Part shown: piece after piece, positions 57,392 to 64,000 of the stretch | Layout: each line of letters starts with the position of its first letter | Position numbering within the stretch: position 1 is the first letter of the stretch | Assembly: GCA_029261595.1 (NCBI GenBank) | Contig: JAJDAZ010000068.1 | Span: forward strand, 62,001-126,000 | Direction: 5' to 3' | DNA length: 64,000 nt | Source of the DNA: Nitrospinaceae bacterium | Lineage (GTDB): Bacteria; Nitrospinota; Nitrospinia; Nitrospinales; VA-1 | Notes under the pieces: generated by a model | The model's input: only the letters and a program-made list of their open reading frames with translations | Database searches by the model: none | What the model was told of the DNA's origin: nothing | Made by a program: the position numbers and the translations under genes

Positions 57392-59893
57392 ATGCAGTCG
57401 TATGATTTTAAAACGATAGAAGAAAAGTGGCAGAAAATCTGGGAAGAAAACAACGCGTTCAAGGTCGATCGCGACCCGGCAAAGAAGAAATTTTACCTGC
57501 TGGAAATGTTTCCCTATCCTTCGGGCAGAATTCATATGGGCCATGTGAGAAACTACGCCATCGGCGACGCCATCGCCCGCTTCAAGCGCATGCAGGGTTT
57601 TAACGTCTTACACCCTTTGGGCTGGGACGCGTTTGGCATGCCGGCGGAAAACGCGGCGATCCAAAATAAAAGCCATCCGGCCAAGTGGACGTTTGAAAAT
57701 ATCAAATCCATGCGCAAGCAGATCAAGCGTCTGGGCTTCAGCTACGACTGGGACCGGGAAATCGCCACCTGCCGCCCGGAATATTACCGCTGGAATCAAT
57801 GGTGCTTCCTCCAGTTTCTTGAAAAGGGACTGGCGGTGCGGAAAACCGCGACCGTCAACTGGTGCCAGGCCTGCTACACCGTCCTGGCCAACGAACAGGT
57901 GGTCAATGACTGTTGCTGGCGGTGCGACGGCCCAGTCCGGCAGAAGCAACAGGACGCCTGGTTCTTCAAGATCACCGATTACGCAGACCGGTTGCTGGAC
58001 GGCCTGAAACATCTTCAAGGCGGCTGGCCGGACCAGGTCATCACCATGCAAAAAAACTGGATTGGCAAAAGTTACGGAGCCGAGGTCGATTTTAAGGTGA
58101 CCGGAAAAGACGAGGTCATCAAAATTTTCACCACCCGACCGGACACCTTGTTTGGAGCAACCTTCATGGTGCTGTCCCCAGAACATCCCCTGACGAAGAT
58201 ACTCTCCCGAGGCACCGATCAGGAGCAGGCTGTAGACACTTTCATCGCAAAAGTCGCCGGGGAAGATAAAATCCAACGCACCAGCGAAACCGGAGACAAG
58301 GAAGGGGTTTTCACCGGAGCCCACGCGGTCAACCCGCTCACCGGAGAAGAAATTCCGGTGTGGTCGGCCAACTTCGTGTTGATGGAATACGGCACCGGCG
58401 CGATCATGTCCGTCCCGGCGCACGACCAGCGCGACCTGGACTTTGCCAGAAAATACGGCCTGCCCGTTAAAGTGGTTATCCAGCCCAAAAGCGGAGATCT
58501 TAACGGGGCCACGATGACCGAAGCGTACAAGGACGAAGGCAGGATGATTCACTCCGGGGCCTTTGACGGATTGGTCGGCAAGGAAGCCATCCGCAAGGTC
58601 TGTGAATACCTGGATGCTAAGAATATCGGCAAAGCCACCGTCAATTACAAATTGCGCGACTGGGGCGTCTCGCGCCAACGTTACTGGGGCACCCCGATTC
58701 CCGTCGTGCATTGTGAGTCCTGCGGCATCGTCCCCGTCCCCTATGGTCAGCTTCCGGTGGAGTTGCCACTGGACGCCCAATTGGGCGATCAGGGCCAATC
58801 GCCCTTAAATTCTCTGCCCGATTTTATAAACACCCCCTGCCCGAAATGCGAACGACCCGCAAAACGGGAGACCGACACACTGGACACCTTCGTCTGTTCC
58901 TCCTGGTATTTTGACCGCTTCACTTCGCCCCGGAACGAAGCGCAGGCCTTCGACCCTGAAGATGTGAATTACTGGATGCCGGTGGATCAATACGTCGGCG
59001 GCATCGAGCACGCTATCCTGCATCTTTTGTACTCGCGGTTTTTTCATCTCGTGCTGAAGGACCTGGGGCGAATCGAAACCCCTGAACCCTTCGCAAACTT
59101 GCTCACTCAGGGGATGGTCATCAAGGACGGAACCAAAATGTCCAAGTCGAAAGGCAATGTGGTGGACCCGGACGATATCATTAAAACCTATGGCGCGGAC
59201 ACGGCGCGGCTTTTCATTTTGTTCGCGGCACCCCCGGTCAAGGATCTCGACTGGAGCGATCAGGGAGTGGAAGGCAGTTTTCGTTTTCTAAAAAGGGTGT
59301 GGCGGATTTGTTCAGATTTTTTACCGGAAATTCTATCGGCTCCGCCTGCGCCGGTTCCCGCCACCCCGCTCAAGAAAGAGTTGCAGGAACTACGCCGCAA
59401 AACTCACATCACTATCAAACGGGTAACGGAAGATATCCAGAACCGGACTCAATTCAACACGGCCATTGCCGCCTGCATGGAACTGGTCAATCACCTGTAC
59501 ACGTTTCGCGAATGGTGGAACCAGTCCGATACAAACAACTCCGATGCTCAGAGCGTGGTCAAGGAAGCCATCGAGTCCCTGATCGTCTTGCTGGTTCCAT
59601 TCGCGCCGCACATCGCTGAAGAATTGTGGCGTCTTTCCGGTCATGATGAAAGTGTCGAACGGACTTCCTGGCCGGTTCATGACGACACACTGATGCAGGC
59701 GGATGAGATATTGATCGTGATTCAGGTCAATGGTAAGGTAAGGCATAAAATCACCGTTCCATCTGAAATGAACGAGACGGATATAAAATCCCAATCGCTG
59801 GAGAACCCCAGGATTCAGGAATTCATTGGAGGCAAGGAAGTCAGGAAGGTCATAGTGGTTCCCAAAAAACTGGTCAATATCGTCGTGAAATAA
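57392..59893 (+). CDS. leuS: Leucyl-tRNA synthetase
   Basis: 833 residues. It charges tRNA-Leu. Class I motifs: H48-M-G-H51 and K582-M-S-K-S586. The CP1 editing domain (T-R-P-D-T-L-F-G-A near 251) is intact. A zinc-like C-E-S-C ... C-P-K-C-E-R group is present. GGGAG lies 10 nt before the ATG. The following lptE gene starts 3 bp after its stop, as in many Gram-negative bacteria (leuS-lptE-holA). Confidence 0.98.
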   Translation: MQSYDFKTIEEKWQKIWEENNAFKVDRDPAKKKFYLLEMFPYPSGRIHMGHVRNYAIGDAIARFKRMQGFNVLHPLGWDAFGMPAENAAIQNKSHPAKWTFENIKSMRKQIKRLGFSYDWDREIATCRPEYYRWNQWCFLQFLEKGLAVRKTATVNWCQACYTVLANEQVVNDCCWRCDGPVRQKQQDAWFFKITDYADRLLDGLKHLQGGWPDQVITMQKNWIGKSYGAEVDFKVTGKDEVIKIFTTRPDTLFGATFMVLSPEHPLTKILSRGTDQEQAVDTFIAKVAGEDKIQRTSETGDKEGVFTGAHAVNPLTGEEIPVWSANFVLMEYGTGAIMSVPAHDQRDLDFARKYGLPVKVVIQPKSGDLNGATMTEAYKDEGRMIHSGAFDGLVGKEAIRKVCEYLDAKNIGKATVNYKLRDWGVSRQRYWGTPIPVVHCESCGIVPVPYGQLPVELPLDAQLGDQGQSPLNSLPDFINTPCPKCERPAKRETDTLDTFVCSSWYFDRFTSPRNEAQAFDPEDVNYWMPVDQYVGGIEHAILHLLYSRFFHLVLKDLGRIETPEPFANLLTQGMVIKDGTKMSKSKGNVVDPDDIIKTYGADTARLFILFAAPPVKDLDWSDQGVEGSFRFLKRVWRICSDFLPEILSAPPAPVPATPLKKELQELRRKTHITIKRVTEDIQNRTQFNTAIAACMELVNHLYTFREWWNQSDTNNSDAQSVVKEAIESLIVLLVPFAPHIAEELWRLSGHDESVERTSWPVHDDTLMQADEILIVIQVNGKVRHKITVPSEMNETDIKSQSLENPRIQEFIGGKEVRKVIVVPKKLVNIVVK

Positions 59894-59896
59894 AAA

Positions 59897-60415
59897 ATGA
59901 AAAAAAACCGACTCCGAACCATTTTCATCCTGACCGGTCTATTATTGGTTTCCGCCTGTGGCTACCATCTCACCGGCACTCAAAATACCCTGCCACCGCA
60001 TTTGAAAACCATAGCCATCCCCGTTTTCGACAACTCATCTTCGGAACCGGACATCCACAGGAATATGACCAACGTCATTCGGCAATCTTTTATCAACGAC
60101 GGTCGATTGAAAGTGGTGAATAAAAGCAAAGCGGATCTCGTGATGAAAGGCCTCCTGAACAGTTATACTTTGAAGGCCGTGTCCTTCGACTCCAATGATG
60201 TCGCACTCGCTTACTATGTGGCGCTGGGGGTGAACATCGATGTGAAGGACATGGTGAAACGAAAACAGTTTCTAAAACAAAACTTCACCACCAAATGGGA
60301 CTTCCGCACCAACGTTGACGTGATCAATTCCGAAGCCGCCCGTCAGCTGGCCCTCAATGACGCCTATAAGGAATTGGGCAACCGTCTGGTCAGCATCGTT
60401 ATCGACCAGTTTTAA
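59897..60415 (+). CDS. lptE: LPS-assembly lipoprotein LptE
   Basis: 172 residues. A lipoprotein signal peptide with lipobox L-V-S-A-C21 is followed by G-Y-H-L-T-G, the typical LptE start. LptE plugs and helps assemble the LptD barrel that inserts LPS into the outer membrane. The A-I-P-V-F-D-N and D-A-Y-K-E-L-G-N-R-L-V segments fit. It lies between leuS and holA. Confidence 0.92.
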   Translation: MKKNRLRTIFILTGLLLVSACGYHLTGTQNTLPPHLKTIAIPVFDNSSSEPDIHRNMTNVIRQSFINDGRLKVVNKSKADLVMKGLLNSYTLKAVSFDSNDVALAYYVALGVNIDVKDMVKRKQFLKQNFTTKWDFRTNVDVINSEAARQLALNDAYKELGNRLVSIVIDQF

Positions 60416-60428
60416 CCCCACTCTCGTT

Positions 60429-61433
60429 TTGACTCCCAAAGAGGCTCTCCAGAAAATCGAACAGGGGAAGGTCGACTCCCTGTATTTTCTTTATGGGGAG
60501 GAGCGGTTTTTTCACACCGAGGTCATCCAGGCCCTCCTGAAACAACTGCTCACCCCGGACAACCGCGAGTTCAACCTGGAAAATTTCGAGGCTAAAAACA
60601 GTTCCGTCAATAACTGGATTTCCGCCACTCAAACGCTGTCCTTCCTGGGTGGGACCAAAGTGGTGATCGTAAAAAATCTCCACGAAATCACGTTGCAACC
60701 CAGGGAATGCGATTCACTGCTCAACCACTGCAACGATCCCCTCCCGGAAACCTGTCTGATCCTGACGGCGAACAAAGCGGACCGGAAAAGAAAATTATTC
60801 AAGGCCCTCACCAAACTTTCCGGAGCAGTTACCTGCGACGCTCCAAAAGAAGCGACTCTCATTCCCTGGATCCAGAAACGGGCCGAGACTCTGGGCTACC
60901 GCCTTTCCCCGGACGCCGCCCGACAGATGGTCGAACACACCGGGCCCAGGCCAGGACTATTGGCCGTCGAACTGGAGAAGGTCATGACTTATACCGGGAA
61001 GGAACGGTCGATTTCGGACAAGGAAGTGCTGGCGGTGGTGGGAGACATCAAGCAGGAAAACCCGTTCGCGCTGACAGAAGCTTTGAAAGAAAAAAATGCC
61101 GAACAGGCCCTCGCTTTGTTACACAATCAGCTCAATCACGGCGAAGAGCCGCTAAAAATTTTGGGGACGATGGTTTGGCAACTGAGGGTGATATGGGAGG
61201 TCAAACATTACCAGGCTCAAAAACTCCCTCCGGTAAAAATCGCCCAGGAAATGGGAGCCAAGCCCTTTATGGTTGAGAAAGCCATGAAACACACGCAAAA
61301 CTTCAATCAATCGGCATTGACAGGAAGTTTTAAAGACCTGGCGCAGGCGGACCGGGAACTGAAAACCTCCGGCCAATCCCCCCAGGCCATTCTGGAATCT
61401 CTGATTTTAAAACTATGCGCCGGGAAAAATTGA
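60429..61433 (+). CDS. holA: DNA polymerase III delta subunit
   Basis: 334 residues from a TTG at 60429, which gives the family-like start M-T-P-K-E-A-L-Q-K-I ... L-Y-F-L-Y-G-E-E; an ATG at 60357 would overlap lptE by 59 bp. It is the clamp-loader subunit that opens the beta clamp. The AAA+-like fold is visible: Y-G-E-E-R-F-F near 23, K-V-V-I-V-K-N, and the C-terminal collar domain. It lacks the ATPase motifs, as expected for delta. Confidence 0.92.
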   Translation: MTPKEALQKIEQGKVDSLYFLYGEERFFHTEVIQALLKQLLTPDNREFNLENFEAKNSSVNNWISATQTLSFLGGTKVVIVKNLHEITLQPRECDSLLNHCNDPLPETCLILTANKADRKRKLFKALTKLSGAVTCDAPKEATLIPWIQKRAETLGYRLSPDAARQMVEHTGPRPGLLAVELEKVMTYTGKERSISDKEVLAVVGDIKQENPFALTEALKEKNAEQALALLHNQLNHGEEPLKILGTMVWQLRVIWEVKHYQAQKLPPVKIAQEMGAKPFMVEKAMKHTQNFNQSALTGSFKDLAQADRELKTSGQSPQAILESLILKLCAGKN

Positions 61434-61445
61434 TGGTGGGCCATC
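61424..61445 (-). terminator. Possible terminator of rpsT
   Basis: On the minus strand GATGG pairs with CCATC around CCCA, followed by AATTTTT. It lies 40 bp past the rpsT stop and overlaps the holA stop codon on the other strand. The stem is short. Confidence 0.4.
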
Positions 61446-61485
61446 TTTCATAGAAAAGCCACCTTGGGCCATCTTCCGGATCCCC

Positions 61486-61758
61486 TCAGGCGGAAGCGGA
61501 AACCTGGTGGACCTTTTTTGCGAGACCGGAAATTTTTCTGGAGGCGGTGCGTTTATGGATGACCCCTTTACTGGCCACTTTGGAAATTATTTTAATGGCC
61601 CCTTTTAATTCTTTATCGGCCTCTGCCTTATCCTTTGCCTCGACTTCCTCTAAAACTTTTTTGGTGGCTGTTTTAAGCTGGGTGCGGTAAACCTTGTTTC
61701 TGGCGTACCTTTTTTCATTTTGACGGTTGCGTTTGACTGCAGACTTATGATTTGCCAA
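61486..61758 (-). CDS. rpsT: 30S ribosomal protein S20
   Basis: 90 residues. It is a helical bundle primary binder of 16S rRNA. Motifs: A-N-H-K-S-A-V-K-R-N-R-Q-N-E-K-R and K-G-V-I-H-K-R-T-A-S-R-K-I-S. The start is TTG with AGGA 7 nt upstream; TTG starts are well known for this gene in other bacteria. It is monocistronic and convergent with holA. Confidence 0.96.
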   Translation of the reverse strand: MANHKSAVKRNRQNEKRYARNKVYRTQLKTATKKVLEEVEAKDKAEADKELKGAIKIISKVASKGVIHKRTASRKISGLAKKVHQVSASA

Positions 61759-62153
61759 AGGTCCTTCCTTTCATAAAAAAACGTTTCTTACAAATGACCC
61801 GTTGAACAAGCGAGCGGGCTCCAAAAGACTCCCCTGATTTTCATCCAGAATGCCCAGGCCAGCGACCTGAGTTTATCGTTTGGAGAATCTAGTCATATAC
61901 TTCATTTCAATTGAGGTTGTCAAGCTTCAAGCTCATCCCGACCCCAAAACTGATCCGAAAACCGCGCTAGCATAGCATTCAATCTATTGAAATAAAAGGG
62001 TTTTTGTAAGATTAGCCCCGAATGTATTGCGTGTTCGTTACAACCTTCCTGTGACTGGTAAAATGTTTTGAAAAATGAAGAAAGGCTTCCCTCCGAAGTT
62101 GGCCAACGGACCTATTAAAATGGGTGTTCAACCATCGTTCAAAAAGAAAGCGG
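61759..62153. other. Upstream region of rpsT and tRNA-like sequence
   Basis: About 395 bp with no gene. It holds the likely rpsT promoter (listed separately). No other clear feature is seen before the tRNA-like sequence. Confidence 0.5.
61894..61923 (-). promoter_or_regulatory. Probable promoter of rpsT
   Basis: On the minus strand a perfect TTGACA (complement of 61918-61923), an 18-bp spacer and TATATG (complement of 61894-61899). The leader would be about 130 nt. Confidence 0.5.
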
Positions 62154-62229
62154 AGGGCTATGGCGCAGTTGGGAGTACGCTTGAATCGCACTCAAGAGGC
62201 CTAGGGCTCAAATCCCCTCAGCTCCACCA
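62154..62229 (+). pseudogene. Degenerate tRNA-Ala (CGC)-like sequence
   Basis: 76 nt that align position by position with a normal bacterial tRNA-Ala, including the D-loop AGTTGGGA, a perfect anticodon stem CTTGA/TCAAG with loop ATCGCAC (anticodon CGC), a 5-nt variable loop and an encoded A-CCA end. The acceptor stem, however, has mismatches at pairs 1-72 and 7-66, the D stem has one C-A mismatch, the T stem has mismatches at 49-65 and 50-64, and the T loop begins CTC instead of TTC. It is probably a decayed tRNA gene. An active but divergent tRNA cannot be excluded. Confidence 0.65.
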
Positions 62230-62252
62230 CTCCGCGTGAGGCGGGTTTACGA

Positions 62253-63032
62253 TTATGAAGAAAGCTTAAAAACGTTTTTGATTTTTTCCTGCAGGTCCAC
62301 CGCTTTAAAAGGCTTGATAATGTATTCACACGCCCCTTCCTTAATGGCCTGGACAATTTTTTCTTTATCGACTTCGCCGGTCACCATGAGAAAAGGTATT
62401 TGTTGGAAATCTTTTTGCGCCTTCACTTTTTTCATAAATTCCAACCCGGTCATGATGGGCATATGCCAGTCGGTCAACACCAGATCCATTTTGGATGCGG
62501 TCATCATGGCCAGGGCATCATCGCCGTTTTCAGCCTGGTAAATATTGTCTTCGGAAAATCCCGCCTGTATCAGGTTTTTAACAAGGATTGCGAGCATGGA
62601 GGAGGAGTCTTCGACCACAAGAACGTTTTTCTCGCCAAAAACCACAGGTTTGGTCAATAATTGGGTGACGGTTTTTTCAAGGATTTTCCCGGTGAAGGGT
62701 TTGGTAATGTATTGATCGGCCCCCGAATGAAACGCTTCCTCTTCTTTTTCGGTATCCGAGGTAACCATTAAAAAAGGGATATTTTTCAACCCCTCCTCCT
62801 TTTTAATTTTTGCCAATAAATCCAATCCGCTCATCTTAGGCATATGCAAATCTGAAATGATCAAATCAAAGCTGGATTGTTTCAACAAGGACAATGCCAA
62901 TTGACCGTCCTGGGTTTCCCTTATCCTGGATGAGCGAAAGCCCATGTCTATCAATTCATTTGCTATGATCAGCCGGATGGTCTGTGAATCGTCAACCAGC
63001 AAAACAGACATATCTGCATAAGCAATTTTCAT
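62253..63032 (-). CDS. Response regulator with two receiver domains
   Basis: 259 residues made of two CheY-like receiver domains and nothing else. REC1: acidic pair D14-D15, phospho-acceptor D61 and K111. REC2: E141-D142, D188 (in L-T-D-W-H-M-P) and K240. Both have complete active sites, so both could be phosphorylated. With no output domain, it probably acts through protein contacts, as in chemotaxis or phosphorelay systems. No kinase is adjacent. An ATG seven codons later (M-S-V-L-L-V-D-D) is an alternative start. Confidence 0.9.
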   Translation of the reverse strand: MKIAYADMSVLLVDDSQTIRLIIANELIDMGFRSSRIRETQDGQLALSLLKQSSFDLIISDLHMPKMSGLDLLAKIKKEEGLKNIPFLMVTSDTEKEEEAFHSGADQYITKPFTGKILEKTVTQLLTKPVVFGEKNVLVVEDSSSMLAILVKNLIQAGFSEDNIYQAENGDDALAMMTASKMDLVLTDWHMPIMTGLEFMKKVKAQKDFQQIPFLMVTGEVDKEKIVQAIKEGACEYIIKPFKAVDLQEKIKNVFKLSS

Positions 63033-63345
63033 AAGTTAATTCCAAAAAAAAATTGTTCCGTTTCGCCAATACTTTCGCATAAAATTAAAAACCGGACCGC
63101 GATGGGCCCGGCCACATCGGGTGAACACTGGGGAGGGCTCTAAAAGTCACCCGCATGCAGGATAATCTGCTCGTCCCCGGCGTAGACCATGACCGGCAAA
63201 AAGGCTACAATACAGGCTGTAAGGGGGAGAATGGTAAATGATGCAGGCAATGAATCAGAATGTAATGGGACCATACTCCAAAAACCGAAGGTTCAAACTT
63301 TTATCCTTCTTACCTTATTATACACAATAGATCCAAACCGGTTAA
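63033..63345. other. Divergent intergenic region, no supported feature
   Basis: About 310 bp between the response regulator (leftward) and the ankyrin gene (rightward). It should hold both promoters; no pair of elements was convincing. Confidence 0.45.
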
Positions 63346-64000
63346 ATGAAACACATGACTCTCTCTGGCCGAATTCAAAAATTGCTCATTTTGGGCTTCT
63401 TATTTTCGCTCGTCCTCTCTGGATTCATTTTTCACCCGGCAGAAGTTTTCCCCCAGAACGACAATCCACCCGGTGCGCCGGACACCCCCCTTTGGACGCT
63501 CCATCAGGCCGCCAGTGCGGGCAATCTCTCGCAAACAAAAATAATTTTAAGGCAAGGGACCAACATCAATGCCCAGGACAGATGGGGACGAACCCCGCTA
63601 TACTCAGCGGTATTCAAGAGACACACGGAGCTTGCCACCCTGTTGTTGGAAAATGGCGCGGACGTGAATCTGGCCGACCACGAGGGCCTTTCCCCCCTCC
63701 ACGTCGCCGCGCTGGAAGATGACCGAAGCCTTGCCAAACTTCTTCTCGACAGAGGAGCCCAATTGGGCCTCAAGGATAAATACGGCTACACTCCTCTTCA
63801 TCTGTCGAACGACCAGGGCAGTGAACAGGTCGCCATCCTGCTGATATCTATCGGAGCGGATGTCAACACACAATCCGACTGGGGAAACACGCCTCTGCAT
63901 TCTGCGGTCGCCGGAGGCAATCTCGCAATGGTAAAACTCCTGATCACCCATGGAGCCAGTGTCACCACCCATGACCGGCTGGGCCGGACCTCAATGCATT
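63346..64000 (+). CDS. Secreted ankyrin-repeat protein (3' end outside window)
   Basis: The open frame runs from the ATG at 63346 through the right edge: 218 codons seen, no stop. Residues 1 to about 34 form a signal peptide (basic start, hydrophobic core L-L-I-L-G-F-L-F-S-L-V-L). The rest is at least five regular 33-residue ankyrin repeats, with hallmarks G-R-T-P-L-Y-S-A-V, G-A-D-V-N-L-A-D, G-L-S-P-L-H-V-A-A, G-Y-T-P-L-H-L and G-N-T-P-L-H-S-A-V. A periplasmic or exported protein-binding role is inferred. There is no clear SD; an in-frame ATG three codons later is possible. Confidence 0.88.
   Translation, partial: MKHMTLSGRIQKLLILGFLFSLVLSGFIFHPAEVFPQNDNPPGAPDTPLWTLHQAASAGNLSQTKIILRQGTNINAQDRWGRTPLYSAVFKRHTELATLLLENGADVNLADHEGLSPLHVAALEDDRSLAKLLLDRGAQLGLKDKYGYTPLHLSNDQGSEQVAILLISIGADVNTQSDWGNTPLHSAVAGGNLAMVKLLITHGASVTTHDRLGRTSMH

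Noticed and set aside
57608-58798. 396-codon minus-strand frame opposite leuS
   Set aside because: Antisense shadow; leuS has all synthetase motifs in the other strand.
62154-62229. Fragment of tmRNA (ssrA)
   Set aside because: The 3' end looks tmRNA-like, but the D loop, anticodon stem and total length of 76 nt align with tRNA-Ala, and there is no tag reading frame.
63189-63722. 177-codon plus-strand frame overlapping the ankyrin gene start
   Set aside because: It is out of frame with the ankyrin repeats, which continue to the window edge with a signal peptide from 63346.

Overview
The window is a stretch of bacterial chromosome from a Gram-negative organism. The outer-membrane evidence is direct: lpxK, two waaA-like genes and lptE lie between 51 and 60 kb. 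The dense core of translation genes, the secreted TPR and ankyrin proteins, the tandem CBS proteins and the serine-palmitoyltransferase-like gene fit a marine or environmental lineage such as Nitrospinota or a relative of the old Deltaproteobacteria. That placement is an impression only; an RpoB or EF-G phylogeny would settle it. No phage, insertion sequence, CRISPR array or integrase was seen.

1-16.2 kb is a loosely packed accessory region. It opens with the C-terminal part of a large protein built from ~47-residue tandem repeats, facing a small secreted glycine-rich protein across a strong terminator. After that come a PilZ protein, several small proteins of unknown function (three too short to be found easily), a secreted ankyrin protein, secreted TPR proteins, a PLP-dependent oxoamine synthase next to an NAD-dependent epimerase-like reductase, two tandem CBS-pair proteins, tRNA methyltransferase TrmL, a STAS-like protein, an SGNH hydrolase, an isoprenylcysteine-methyltransferase-like membrane protein and a YkgJ-type cysteine-cluster protein. 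Intergenic gaps are long (300-780 bp).

16.2-48.1 kb is one continuous minus-strand block. Read in the direction of transcription it runs tRNA-Thr(TGT), tRNA-Tyr, tRNA-Gly, tRNA-Thr(GGT), rpmG, tRNA-Trp, secE, nusG, rplK, rplA, rplJ, rplL, rpoB, rpoC, rpsL, rpsG, fusA, tuf, rpsJ, the S10 and spc clusters, secY, adk, infA, rpmJ, rpsM, rpsK, rpsD, rpoA and rplQ: 42 proteins and 5 tRNAs. Together they provide much of the ribosome, the RNA polymerase core subunits, the elongation factors and the Sec channel. I see good promoters ahead of the first tRNA and ahead of rpsL. Oddities are the absence of rpmD (L30), the absence of a tuf copy at the usual thrT-tufB position, long charged tails on L17 and L29, and many TTG and GTG start codons.

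48.4-61.8 kb is mostly envelope and housekeeping: a nucleotide-sugar epimerase/reductase, an amidohydrolase of the aminofutalosine deaminase type, an isoprenylcysteine-methyltransferase-like protein, lpxK, two tandem waaA (Kdo transferase) genes, an AT-rich single DUF4145-like gene, a PutP-type sodium symporter, then leuS-lptE-holA and rpsT facing them. The window ends with a degenerate tRNA-Ala-like sequence, a double-receiver response regulator and the start of a second secreted ankyrin-repeat protein that runs off the end.
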